Source: Yponomeuta sedellus (Eukaryota; Arthropoda; Insecta; Lepidoptera; Yponomeutidae). From it: DNA of 64,000 nt. The notes under the pieces are model-generated. The model was not told the DNA's origin and ran no database searches. It saw only the letters and a list, made by a program, of their open reading frames with translations. Within the stretch, counting starts at the first letter, position 1; each line of letters begins with the position of its first letter. A program made the translations under genes and the position numbers. Shown in pieces: positions 52,461 through 63,255 of the stretch. Location of the stretch: assembly GCA_934045075.1 (NCBI GenBank), contig OW203734.1:11833016-11897015 (forward strand), written 5' to 3'.

Positions 52461-52756
52461 AACTATTAGTTGTTTACCGAATTTCATGAGTGATCTGTGG
52501 GCAATGTATGCAACATTATGCTTGTGAAACATAAAGTTAAATTATGATAAATAAAATTGATTTTCCATAAGATTAGATGTTATCGACCAAAAATATCTAT
52601 TTTTGGTCGATAACATAACTATTAGTTGTTACCGAATTTCATGAGTGATCTGTGGGCAATGTATGCAACATTAGGTATGCTTGTGAAACATAAAGTTAAA
52701 TTATGATAAATAAAATTGATTTTCCATAAGATTAGATGTCATCGACCAAAAATAGA
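52461..52756. repeat. Direct duplication around a 36-bp palindrome
   Basis: A unit of about 140 bp (AACTATTAGTTGT to ATCGACCAAAAATA) starts at 52461 and again at 52617, nearly identical. At the joint (52579-52614) the first copy's end is mirrored, forming a perfect palindrome (GTTATCGACCAAAAATA, two bases, and its complement). Confidence 0.8.
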
Positions 52757-53055
52757 TTTGCTTGGAATAATTAATGTTTCTTACACAGGTTTTTAGGGTA
52801 CCAAGTACAACGCTCCTTTTCGGCCTCCAAAAACGTTTCGTTCATGATAGATTCATGAACGGAAAGTTGTAAAAAATGTGAAAAAAGCAACTTACGGAAT
52901 AACTCGCACTAAGAAGAAGAGTTTCATGATTTTTGCAGCAATATTATCAACGGATTTTGACCTTTATATGGGCCACCACCACCCCCTCGACGTGCCCAAT
53001 TTTCTAACAAAAAAAATATATAGTATTTTCTAAGGTTAACACGAGCTGTAGACAT

Positions 53056-53244
53056 AATTAAAACTGTTTTTATACGGATTTATGCTCGTTTATTACATTT
53101 TTACAATTTTCCAACGTTTCGGCACTTTTTCAGGTGCCGTGTGTCAGTCATCCGGGACCACGGCACCTGAAAAAGTGCCGAAACGTTGGAAAATTGTAAA
53201 AATGTAATAAACGAGCATAAATCCGTATAAAAACAGTTTTAATT
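53056..53244. repeat. Perfect inverted repeat, 86-bp arms
   Basis: The arms 53056-53141 and 53159-53244 match at every position, separated by 17 bases. The arm contains ACAATTTTCCAACGTTTCGG and CACTTTTTCAGGTGCCGTG. A diverged single copy is at 41049-41150. Complete identity implies very recent formation or continual arm-to-arm correction. Confidence 0.9.
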
Positions 53245-53618
53245 AAAAAAAATATAATTGAAATTGCTCCTACTAAAGGTCGATTAACACAAGAGTAAAA
53301 ATCGAAATTGAAACCCTGTATAATAATTATAATACCTACTAATTATTATTATACTCTAAGACTCTAATCTAGTAATAAATACCTACCGTATAAGTCTGGT
53401 ATAGTTACACACAAAGAGTAGGTATTTAACCACTACGTTTTACACAGTGTTTTGTTCACGTCATTTGAATGTCATTTTCAGTTGGAAGAAAAGAGACAAT
53501 ACACTGCATACTTATACAATACTTACACCAAGTTGATTAGTAAGGCTGGATTTCACTTTCTATTGAATATAAAGATTTTGTCATATTCACACCTATTTAT
53601 TATAGGTATGAATATGAC

Positions 53619-54073
53619 AAAAAAATTATGATTACTTATACTATTTTTATTTTTAAAGCACTAATCTGTGCTAAGGACATATTTAAAAACCTATTTAGAG
53701 GCTAAAAATTCCACCCATGCCGGGATTCGAGCCCGCAGCCTCTGGCTATCCGTGCCAGCGCTCTACCAATTGAGCCAATGGGCGACTCACCGGCATCAGT
53801 GAATTTTCGAACCTCTTTACACTATTCTCTGTATTACGTACAGGCAGCGACATCTGGCTTAAGCAAATTGCATCACTTACAGCCCGACTACCTACTTTGC
53901 AGTTAGGTTATACATCGGAATGATATCACTGTACCCACATGATGATGTGGGTACAGTAAGTCGCCCATTGGCTCAATTGGTAGAGCGCTGGCACGGATAG
54001 CCAGAGGTTGCGGGTTCGAATCCCGGCATGGGTGGAATTTTTAGCCTCTAAATAGGTTTTTAAAAAATTTATG
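53619..54073. mobile_element. Head-to-head SINE family 1 composite
   Basis: AAAAAAATTATG (53619-53630) and AAAAAATTTATG (54062-54073) flank the unit with one mismatch. The left arm is a full reverse-complement SINE (long tail with CTATTTTTATTTTTAAAG, tRNA-like part, head to GTACCCACAT). The right arm restarts after GATGTGGGTACAGT with the tRNA-like part (GTCGCCCATTGGCTCAATTG) and ends in the short tail AAATAGGTTTTTAAAA. Tails point outward, as in the other two composites. Confidence 0.85.
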
Positions 54074-54606
54074 TTCAATTTTATAATAATATTTTATAGG
54101 TAGATACCTAGTACTAAGTACTACTACACGGATGTAGTTAACTAAACTAAAATATAGGTACTTATCTATGACCTAAACCAGTCGGAAGCACACTGAAATG
54201 TACCTACACTTAGGTACTTACCTACATGAATTTATTTTACTCAGTTACGTTACGGCCGATTTCACAACTAAATTGTAGGCATAGGTTGATGTGCAGTCGA
54301 CTTTATTTACCTACCTAGAACACAAAAATCGAGACAAAGATAAAAATTCGCAGCATAATTCATGGACGTAGGTCCGGAAAGTATTTTGCAAAAAAAGTAG
54401 CACCTCCTTGGCTTCGTCTCATCCTCCTTAACATCATAATTATGTCAAAACAGGTCAAAACCCGTGTCTGTTTTTGGCACAGAACAATTTTATTAAAGTT
54501 TTTGGCAAAGAGTATATAACCACGTTTTTGGCATCGTATGTCATCTCTTTCACCCAGCTTTCACCTCTTTCGTGCTCCTTTTGTAATCTGCGATTCCTAT
54601 GAAAAA

Positions 54607-56360
54607 ATGGCACCAAAATCTAAGATCGATTTCAGGGACGTTTGCAACGCGCTGAAGGCCTTCCGCAATTTCCTGCTGGGCCGGAAGCATACTTTGCACG
54701 TTCGCTTCCCGTCTCTATTGTCACCTCGTACAATCCCGCCAGCCGAGGTTCCACGCAGCCGTTTCAGTCCCTGCGAAAAGTACTCAGACATGAGCTATTT
54801 CAGCAGAAGCGCCATGGATTCGGTCAAGCCTCCTATAGTGGCGCCTATCGCCGAAGGGCCGGGATGTTTCGCGTCTCCGCTCAAACCACAAGGTGAAGGT
54901 GTGCCCATGAAACCGGATGAAGTGAGCACTTTTTTGGTTTAAATATCGACGGCAATGACTGTACAATCTAGGTACTCGTAGCGTAAAACATAGGTGTAGG
55001 TAAGGCATCCTAACGGCAAGCGACTTTAACCACTACTAGATACGGTATCTGGTGAAAGTATCTTAAACGGCATCATGTTTATTTATATCCCTGTGGGACT
55101 ATGCCACAACGCGACAACTAAGGGCCGATTGATACTTCTGGATGCATATAGCCCCTGAGAGCGTTTCCTCCAAATCCCTTATTCGATAATATCTTGTGCT
55201 TCAAGGTAAAAAAAGGTAGGGCTGACTAATAGCGATTGAGCGCTGACTCCTCAGGTGTGGTTCGCTTGCACGCCGATGCTGGTGATGGTGGGACGGGCAC
55301 TGCCACTAAGATCCTAAATGTAGGCCTATCCCCTGCGGCGAAGCACTCATACTTCCTCTAAATTTTGTCAAAATTCCTAGAATACCTTTTTCGATTCATG
55401 GTGGGGGTAGAGAGCGTGGGTCTAAGCGGCGGACTGTTCAGGTGTGATTCGTTTGCGAGCCGATGCCGGGGGACCTTGGTGGTGGGATGGTCAACATTAC
55501 TACGACCGCAGGGTTGTAGTCCTAAAGAGCAGTCTTTAAAAAGGCCCATACTCTGCAGTGTGGGAATAAACTACTGCTTAGTTGGAGGGCTGATTCCTCT
55601 GAATTACTCAGGTGCGGTTCGTGTGCGCGCCGATGCCGGGCCGGCCGTGGTGGGGGCACTGGCGTAGCTACCTAGGGACTAGGCGGGGCAGTGCCCCGGG
55701 GCCCTCAAGCTCAGAGGGCCCTCGAATCCTTACAAGAAATATCGATCGAACTGACCTTTTGGAATTTTCTCCCATTTTCAAAATCAATATGACAGGTTGC
55801 AACCCCATTTTAATCATGACAACTCAGTTGAGAGAAATTCAAAAGTTATGCCTAGGGAATTCCCCTAAATTCTTTCTGTAGGTTGGCAGTATTGTCAATT
55901 TGACGGGTAGTGATATGTGCGTTTTAATATCCATCGATGTGCGTTTTATTGTATTCGTTAAACTATTTGTATATTTCATAAAACCTAATCAGTTTACATA
56001 GCAATGGGGCCCCATTTTTTAATTTGCCCCAGGGCACTTGGTTACCTAGCTATGCCACTGGGTGGGGGGCCGGTCACCGCTTCTACGAGTCGTCTCTTTA
56101 AGAAGGTCCATCCCCTGCCGGTCTAAACTATTGCTTAGTGGTAGGGCTGATTCCTCTGAATTCGTCAGGTGTGGTTCGCGTGCGCGCCGATGCCGGGCCA
56201 GCCGTGGTGGTGGGACGGGCACTGCTACTACGACGTGGGGCCTGATGCGCCGCCGCCGAGCTGCACCACGCCGGCCGCCATCGACGCCGCAGCCGCAGCC
56301 ACCGCCGCAACGGCCTGCGAGGTCTCCGGGTTCCGGTTTAAGCCAACCGGAGCTAAGTAG
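54607..56360 (+). CDS. NDUFA7 (B14.5a)-like complex I subunit, two exons
   Basis: Exon 1 is 54607-54921 and exon 2 is 56169-56360, joined in phase 0 (GATGAA|GTGAGC and TCGTCAG|GTGTGG), giving 168 codons. The segment FRNFLLGRKHTLHVRF followed by SPRTIPPAEVP and VKPPIV has the spacing of the NDUFA7/B14.5a family of mitochondrial complex I accessory subunits, but the usual NYY..RDGRR block is replaced (DMSYFSRSAMDS), so this is a divergent paralog if the call is right. Exon 2 begins VWFACAPMPGQPWWWDG and ends in an alanine-rich tail. The start is the ATG in AAAAATGG; an upstream in-frame ATG (54538) is possible. The AATAAA at 56823 is the nearest poly(A) signal seen. Three decayed copies of exon 2 lie in the intron. 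Confidence 0.55.
55255..56093 (+). pseudogene. Three tandem decayed copies of the NDUFA7-like exon 2
   Basis: Each starts after a CAG acceptor and pyrimidine-containing intron sequence similar to that before the real exon. Copy i at 55255 (VWFACTPM, then frame lost), copy ii at 55442 (GTG TGA, immediate stop), copy iii at 55612 (VRFVCAPMPGRPWWG), interrupted by a hAT insertion and resuming at 56069. Spacing is about 145-190 bp apart from the insertion, so exon plus flanking intron was amplified in tandem. Confidence 0.8.
55649..56068. mobile_element. Non-autonomous hAT inserted in dead exon copy iii, 8-bp duplication
   Basis: GGTGGGGG at 55649-55656 and 56061-56068 flanks a 404-bp element with ends CACTGGCGTAGCTACC and GGTTACCTAGCTATGCCACTG (inverted, with mismatches). 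A second inner pair (GTGCCCCGGGGCCC and GGGCCCC...GGGCAC) extends the termini. With the insert and one duplication removed, the flanks rejoin to continue the exon homology (CACCGCTTCTACGAGTCG against CACTGCTACTACGACGTG). Confidence 0.85.
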
Positions 56361-57077
56361 GCTATTTGATAGGGTTCTCAAAACCAACACAGATTTTTCG
56401 TTGGTGTTTAAGTGCTCAGAAAATGATAATTTTTAAATCCTTCGTGTACTTTTTCTACAAAAAGAAAAAAATTGTGTGCCGTGACGTCATTATAGATTCG
56501 ACTAACCGGCCGTTTTTGATAAAATTGCTACAGATACAAAACCATGAAGTCCTGTTTTTTTTGCAGACATGACCCATTCTTTTTAAAATTTAATATGCCT
56601 TAAATCTTGTTTAAAACTCATAATTTGATAAGTTTAATTAATAAGTAGGTACTTTTTGTTTGCACAATGTGAAATAGCCTATTAGTTCATAGGCAGTTAC
56701 TGCCCACGTACCTACTCTCGATGCGAGAACTTGCGTTACAATTGAGTGCGTTTATTTTGCGTTTTATTTGAACCAAATGTGTTTTTACATTGTTTTGTAT
56801 AAGGTCTCGTATGTGGCTTTACAATAAAACATTACATACTTTAACACTCTTATTTATTAAAATGTGATTATGTTCTTCTATGGTGAAGGGAATGACTTCA
56901 CCACATTATTTAAGCTGTAAGGAGCATTTCAAAGGAGTCGTGTTTCTATCGTGGCAGTCCTTGGTCGCTGCCTACCCCTGTGGGACACAGGCGGGAGGCT
57001 ATGTATGTTATGTATGTAATTTTTATAAACCAAAGTCACATCCAGTAAAGTGAGATAGAACAAAATATATGTTGAAA
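56361..57077. other. Region between convergent genes
   Basis: Probably 3' untranslated sequence of the NDUFA7-like gene up to about 56840, then unremarkable DNA. Confidence 0.3.
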
Positions 57078-57090
57078 TTTATTCTTTATT
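57078..57090 (-). terminator. Two candidate poly(A) signals
   Basis: AATAAA occurs twice on the minus strand (57078-57083 and 57085-57090), 34-46 bases past the stop of the exon at 57124. Confidence 0.55.
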
Positions 57091-57123
57091 TCTAAATGAC
57101 ACCTGAAACACGTCTATGTGAAG

Positions 57124-57582
57124 TCAAAGTAATTTGCTAAAGTAATTTTTCAGGCATAATAGCACGGTTGGGAGAACTAAAGAGCTCTGCTCGTTAGACA
57201 ATTTTTTAACGAAGACACTTGCTTCACTAACTTGATATTTAGATACTAATTTAATGGCACTTACCTTACGAACATTATAATATGTGGCTGGAATAAATGT
57301 TATTCCATACAATTCTACTAGTGTAAACAATCCATCCTTGTTGTTTGGACAAAATACGTCTAAATTAAGTAGGAAATGAACATTTATTTCAAGTAGGGCA
57401 TTTTCTTTATAATACGTTTCCTTTTTGCCTATAGCCTTTCGCTTGACAGGTACATACTCGTACTTCTTAGTCTGTAGAACCGAAAATGTATAATTTACTA
57501 AGTAATAGACGTTGATTAAAGTCTTGCATCTGGTTGGTTTACCATGTTTTTCTTTAGTAAATAAATCATTAATCGGCTTTGC
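57124..57582 (-). CDS. Terminal exon of an unrecognised gene
   Basis: An open frame of 152 codons follows a good acceptor (TCTACTCCACCAG|GCAAAG at 57583-57584) and ends at TAA. The translation is non-repetitive and protein-like: KHGKPTRCKTLINVYYLVNY, then NALLEINVHFLLNLDVF and FTLVELYGITFIPATYY, ending YFSKLL. CGTAAG|GTAAGT at 57265 is an internal potential donor, but the frame continues coherently past it. No ATG is available near the acceptor, so upstream exons must exist; none was identified before the repeats starting near 57780. Family not recognised. Confidence 0.55.
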   Translation of the reverse strand, partial: AKPINDLFTKEKHGKPTRCKTLINVYYLVNYTFSVLQTKKYEYVPVKRKAIGKKETYYKENALLEINVHFLLNLDVFCPNNKDGLFTLVELYGITFIPATYYNVRKVSAIKLVSKYQVSEASVFVKKLSNEQSSLVLPTVLLCLKNYFSKLL

Positions 57583-57779
57583 CTGGTGGAGTAGAAATAT
57601 TTATAAAAATAATTATCGCGTTACAACTATTAGAATTTAGGTGCTTAGATGACTAAAACGTTATTCGTGCTAGTGGGATATTGCTTAGCTGGTTAACATT
57701 AACAAATTGGAAGGTCATGCATGACTCGCAGCTTTGTCACTTAATAGGCAAATATCGACCAAGTGCCAGTCTGACTCGC

Positions 57780-58560
57780 GCGCCGAGGGTTCCTTACCAC
57801 CTCAGGTTTTTTGTAAATATCTAAAGTACTAACTTCTGCCTGCGACTCAGTCCGCGTGAACTTTAGTTTTTGCAACCTCGTTCACTCCCTTAAGGGTTAA
57901 ATTGGAAAAAAAACGGCGAAACACGTGTTCAATCAATTGTGTTAATGAGTACATTGAATTTACTTTAAATTCAATGATGAGTATTTATTTTAAGTTTCAA
58001 GAACATTAGACAAGATTCTTTATACCTCCCATACAAATTTTGGCAACCCTTTTCGCCCCTTCAGGGGTTGAATTTCAAAAAATCTGGTCTTATTCCTTGC
58101 CTACGTGATATACCCTCTGTGCAAAATTTCAGCTTCCTAGGTCCAACAGCTTGGGCTGGGCGTTGATGAGTGAGTCAGTCAGTCAGGATTTTGAATTTTA
58201 TTTATATAGATTAAGTGGGTTCGACTCGTTTTTTATTATTTTGTGGATAGAACATGTAATAAATCTTACAGTCACGCCAACATTGATGCCAGCCTTTACC
58301 TATGTTTTACCGTTTTTACGATAGAGCCTAAACAAAAACCGGCAAAATAATAAAAATAAAGGGGTCTCTAGAAGACGTATTGTCCCCCTTATTTTATTAT
58401 ATTTTTAATTGTATCATTTCTTAGGTAATCCGCCTTAAATGTATCCTTAACAATGTATCCTGTGTAAAGGTCGGACGGACGAACAGACCGACGGACAGAC
58501 AGACAGACAGCGGTGGCAGAGTAACAGGGTCCCGATTGACATCCTTTAAGGTACGGAACC
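57780..58560. repeat. Dispersed moth-type repeats
   Basis: Phrases such as CTGCGACTCAGTCCGCGTG, CCTTCAGGGGTTGAATTTC, GTGAGTCAGTCAGTCAGGAT and a GACGGACAGACAGACAGACA run before GGTACGGAACCCTAAAA are familiar dispersed repeats of Lepidoptera. They are probably two elements, with boundaries not resolved. Confidence 0.5.
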
Positions 58561-58764
58561 CTAAAACTTGGTTAGGTATACAGAGTTATTTCTAAAATGC
58601 ACAATTCTGACCGCAATTAGAGTTCGTTGCTAACAACTCGAGTTCTATGCGTTTTTACTCGGGATTTTAGTGTTCCCAAGTCAACAATGAACTCCTATAG
58701 TTTCGTAATGTCTGTCTGTCTGTTCATGGCTTTGAACTGAGGCAACAAGTACTAGAAAGCTGAA

Positions 58765-60125
58765 ATGAAATGAAATGAAAAGGTTTTATTCAAAGTAGCA
58801 CAGCAACTGCGGCGTAATGAACGTTACAATTCAAACTAGGTGTCCATTTCAAAATCTAGATCATTTAGGAGAAAAAATGGACAAAAAAACTCCTAACTTA
58901 GTCTTTTCAAAAGTCCTTAATTACCATAGTTTACATAATTATTATAAACATAGAACTCATAAATTGTACTGGCTTTAATTCCAGACCTCATTGTCATCTA
59001 AATAATCCTTTATGTTATAGTAGCCCTTTTGGCACAAAGTGTGCTTAACATATTTTTTGAACCGCGATTCAGACAAGCTTAATATATATCTTCAGGGATT
59101 TTATTATAGAAGCGTATACAATGCCCCATGAAGGATGTATTAACCTTTGCCAGCCTAAATAGTGGGAACAAAAGTTTATGTTTATTTCTAGTATTTACAT
59201 TGTGTTGGTAAATACTAGAGTAAAGTTTTAAAGTTACTGATATTTTTCCTAACGTACATAATGTTTTCATATATATACTGACTGGCAACTGTCAGGATGT
59301 TAGTTTCTTTAAAGAAATTTCTTAACGAATCTCTACTACCCAGCCTATAAATGAATCTGATCGCTCTCTTCTGCAAGACGAAGATGGTCTCAATGTCTGC
59401 TGCCCGTCCCCACAGTAGTATGCCATAGGACATAAGACTATGGAAGTAACTAAAATAAACAAGCCTAGCAGTTGCGACGTCAGTTAGTTCCTAATTCTTT
59501 TGACTGCATATGCTGCTGAACTAAGCCTATTTGCTAATTTTTCTATATGAGGACCCCATTGAAGCTTTGCATCAATTGTGATACCTAGAAATACAGTTTC
59601 ATTCACAAGGTCTAATTTGTCATTCCCCAGTAAAACATTGCTGTCTACCGTTTTGACATTTGGAAGAGTGAACTTTATACATTTCGTATTTTTTGAATTT
59701 AACAATAAGTTATTAGAAGTAAACCAATTTATTACCCGAGAGAGAGCATTATTTGTATTGTCAAGGTCATTTTCTTGTCTCTTAATTTTAAAAATAAGTG
59801 ACGGGTCATCTGCAAATAATACTTTCTCTGACATATTTTGAACCATGAACGGCAAATCGTTTACATATACGAGGAAGAGGAACGGCCCCAAAATCGATCA
59901 CTCCTATCGTGGCACTCCTATCCTGACCTCTGACCCTGAAGATTTAGTTCTATTTATATCAGCTCTTTGAACTCCCCCTTCTAAATATGATGTCATAAGT
60001 TTTAGGCTATTCCCGTTTATACCATAGTGCTTTAATTTTAAAAGAAGTGTTTATGGTCAACGCAATCAAATGCTTTCGACAAGTCACAGAATACGCCTAT
60101 AACATCCTTGCGCTCTTCCCATGCA
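58765..60125 (-). pseudogene. Decayed Jockey-type LINE, 3' half of reverse transcriptase
   Basis: On the minus strand the frames give, in order, FCDLSKAFDCVDHK (about 60100), SYLEGGVQRADINRTKSS, a broken GVPR..SILGPFLFLVYVND with two stops (about 59890-59930), FADD at the active site (about 59815), and downstream YGILLWGRAADIETIFVLQK, to PEDIY at 59079. The 3' end is a TTTCATTTCATTTCA simple tail near 58765-58783. It is 5'-truncated next to a piggyBac end at 60128. Multiple stops make it dead. Confidence 0.8.
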
Positions 60126-60127
60126 CT

Positions 60128-60700
60128 AACCCTTTACCGCATGATTGTTTTTTCTCGCCGGAAAAAATATATACGGTAGGAAATGGAAAATAAATAGACA
60201 CGTATTTTTTTATTTTCAATTTTATTAAGGAAATTGGAAAAATATAAGTTTTTTACTGTGGCTCAAATAAGGCACATGCAGCAAAAAATACATAAAAATA
60301 CCCTAAATATTGGGAGCTACAAGCTGACTACCAACAGAATGATGTAGTATGAAACAGAAGAAAACAGTTTCTTTTCTCATTTAGGCACTGATTAACTCGG
60401 CATTTACTGCATTCTACATGAGATATTCCTTTACATTCTGGTACCTTGCAGCGCTGCCGAGAAGACCAGACAGGAAGATGGTCCAATTTATCCTGGCGTA
60501 CGTCTTGTGAGGGCATAATAGCTGGAGCACCTGAAAAGAGTATCTGAAAAATAACCTGGTATACAGTAGACATACTTAATTCCACTATGTTAATCCAGGC
60601 TACAAAGAAATCAAATCCCGGTCTCTACATTCTGATAATCACGCGATGTAAGCAAAGGCATGTTGAGCACCGCAGAAACGTATTATGTTTTTAGGTCAAT
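60128..60700 (-). pseudogene. piggyBac-type transposase C-terminal fragment
   Basis: The frame 60328-60585 ends in the Cys-rich domain typical of piggyBac transposases (RQRCKVPEC, ECSKCRVNQC, NCFLLFHTT). Upstream GFDFFVAWINIVELSMST continues the piggyBac fold to about 60660. The right end CTAACCCTTTACCGCATGAT near 60126-60145 resembles a piggyBac terminus next to a mutated TTAA. The catalytic part and the other end are missing. Confidence 0.7.
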
Positions 60701-61508
60701 CGAATTCACCCCTTAGGTAAAATGTCTTGAGTTGAGTGCGGCGCCATTCTGTATCTAGGTACGGCGTGGGGGAGACTTTACTTAAGGCCACCTGTAGGCT
60801 TAGCACGCTAGTATGCGGGAAAATGACAGGCGCCGCGGCATACTCTTTGCCGCAGTATTAGTTTTGTCGCAACAGCGAACATGATATGAGTGGAAGAGAA
60901 ATTAAAACCCTGTCTAAAGTCTATCCCGCAGGCGGCAAAATGGGGATGCCAATTAAATGAAATTACTTTAATGTTTATATTTTTTCGGTTCGCCACACTC
61001 GAACGGTATACTTCGACTGTATTACAACACTATTCATTCGTTCATTTGGTTCTAATGCGTTTCGATCACAATTTTTTTTTCATAAGAACAGACGTGTAAC
61101 CTAAGTGTTTTGACTGAAGTGACCACTAGCATAAATATATGACTGGACTACATACCGAAACGTTTATTTTTCCTCGTGTTTTCTTTTTTCCGCAAGCAAA
61201 CTGTCATGAATTTTTTTTCTGAATCTCAACTGAAAATGGAGCGAAAAAACTGAGTAAACGATATTACGATATTTAAGTTCTACTCCTTTGCTTCAAGTTT
61301 ACCGCTATCTCGGCGCGCATTTCCTTACACTTTACACCTCGTATCGCCCAGTGGTGCATATCGGAGGGATGTAAGTGCGAAAGTACACTGAGCCTTTAAA
61401 GAGAACTCAGAAGGGATACAAAGTAATGCTTTTTAATTTATTCCTTTTTACTGTATAACGTATCATGTACTTCCGAACAGATGACCCAACGGGCCCTCTG
61501 ACCTTTAC
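60701..61508. other. Nothing recognised
   Basis: No domain-bearing frame. It may contain more of the piggyBac remnant in decayed form. Confidence 0.3.
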
Positions 61509-61778
61509 CTAAGAAAATAAAAAAAGTTGTAGTACATATCCAATTTCTTTAAAAATCACCGCATATCCGTCAGATATCTTCAGCTGTAGGTCTTCTGGCA
61601 GCTCCTCGCACAGATAATTCAGCATATCTCTACTTATTTTATAATTTTGAAGGAACTCTTCATCGAGGATGTCCTGTGGAAGGGACATCTCCCACTCTCG
61701 CACTTCCGTCCGCTTTTTTTTTCGGGCTTCTTTTTCAGTGTTCATTGCGTAAAGATATCTTACATACGCCCTAGCCAT
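61509..61778 (-). pseudogene. Harbinger-type (HARBI1-like) transposase N-terminal fragment
   Basis: An 89-codon frame with a charged N-terminus (EARKKKRTEVREWE) and DEEFLQNYKISRDMLNYLCE, which matches the start of PIF/Harbinger nuclease-like proteins. The nuclease core does not follow downstream on this strand, so it is truncated. Confidence 0.6.
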
Positions 61779-62794
61779 TTTAGCAATAAAATTCGTTATG
61801 TACGTTAGGTTTCAGCCACAGTCGAAGCCACAGAACATAAAAAAAGAGTAGAAGTCGTAAGTGGGCGGTGCCCGCGTGCCTCACATTAGCAATGTATTGC
61901 CTATGCGTAGTCGGTGACAGTTTTGTTGACTTCAGTTGCCGTGCGCTTCTAGTAAAGAAAAAATGGTGAAAACTTTGTTAACCTGCCTTGTTATGCTGTG
62001 TTAGAGAGTAAAAATAAAAGTTGGGCACCAAAATATACCAATCATGGCGTAACATTTCATCTGCAAGACGTATTTCATTGGATTTTTAATTAAATTTGTA
62101 ATGACATGAACACGGAAACCAATCCGAAAATGAGAAAGTGAAACCACCTTTATTGACTGGTTACTAAAGTTGAATTTTCATCGAAGAAAGTGTACATTCT
62201 CTAGAAATTTCTGTCAAAATTTTAATTCTACTCAATTACGGATGGGGGCACACATGATAAAAATCTATCGATAATTAATTGTCTATGACTTACTAGTCAT
62301 ACATACTTAACGGTACTTAGGTATTGTAAATTCCAATTCGTCTTAGTAGGTAAAATAATTATTGTTATTTTATATCTGCTTCCTAAGTGCCTTTTCATAT
62401 GCACCCGGTAGCCGTCCGGTCGCCGGGCCGGGTAAAGTAGTAATGTATGAGCTCCGGTCACCGGCTGGTGGTTGTGCATGTAAAAACTGTCATTGGAGCT
62501 CATACATTACTTTCATACAAGACATGACATGAGCACATACAAGAAATGAGCACAGCTAGATCGCGATATAGTTTCTCTTCACCAGTTTATCAGGGACTGC
62601 AATATTTAAGATACTATCAAAGTAATTTTAATCTTACATTTTTAAATATTCCAACCGAGATGTAAAGTGAGGTTATCGAACACGACTCATATGTTTTTTT
62701 TTACTTCAGTTCAAAACATTAAGTAAATTACTTATTATATTGTTTACCTGTTCGAGTGGTTGTTCTCTTGGCGAGCATCAGATTTTTGTTTTGT
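61779..62794. other. Mostly unassigned; possible THAP remnant and inverted pair
   Basis: ATG at 61963 starts a short, quickly interrupted frame (CLVMLC, then SKNKSWAPKYTNHGVTFH after a shift) that faintly recalls a THAP domain start. GTAGTAATGTATGAGCTCC (62430) and GGAGCTCATACATTAC (62496) form an inverted pair. Confidence 0.3.
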
Positions 62795-62899
62795 TATGTT
62801 ATTTGATTTATGGTTTTTTATTATTCTGCTATTTACCCTTAATACTTCAACCCCTTTGACAACAGCAAACCGAGGCAATGATAAAACAACCCTCTCGGA

Positions 62900-63118
62900 A
62901 TCAAAACAATTTGGAAGTGAGTTTTCGTTTAGTTTTCCTAAGTAAACCGGATACGAAATTAAAATGGATGGCAGCGATAAGAGGCAAAATTGCTTCCCAA
63001 TGAAGAGGAGCACAATATATTCAGAGCATTTTCATACACTTCATGATAACTAAAAAGGCGGAAGATGGCACTTATGTGATGCAGCAATACCAGAAAAAAT
63101 GTGCTTCACTTTCAGGTT
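62900..63118 (+). pseudogene. THAP-domain fragment, frame-broken
   Basis: In successive frames the sequence reads SFSFPK, KWMAAIRGKIASQ, RSTIYSEHFHT and KGGRWHLCDAAIP. This is the order of a THAP zinc-finger domain (FPxxxxxxKW, CSxHF, AxP), with stops and frame changes between them and the leading Cys pair missing or remote. THAP domains occur in P-element-derived and other transposase genes. Dead. Confidence 0.5.
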
Positions 63119-63214
63119 AGACTCTTGCGTATAAATGAAATTATATTAGTACCATCATCAATTAGTATTACTTATGAAACATGGCGTATAGATAGACAAA
63201 GTATTTTTTTTTTA

Positions 63215-63255
63215 AATTATAATTTCTAACGCCGGCGAAGCAGTGGGTTAAAGCT
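63215..63255 (+). repeat. Helitron-like 3' end fragment
   Basis: ACGCCGGCGAAGCAGTGGGT then AAAGCTAGT resembles the CTAG|T ends at 40435 and 49007. Confidence 0.35.
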
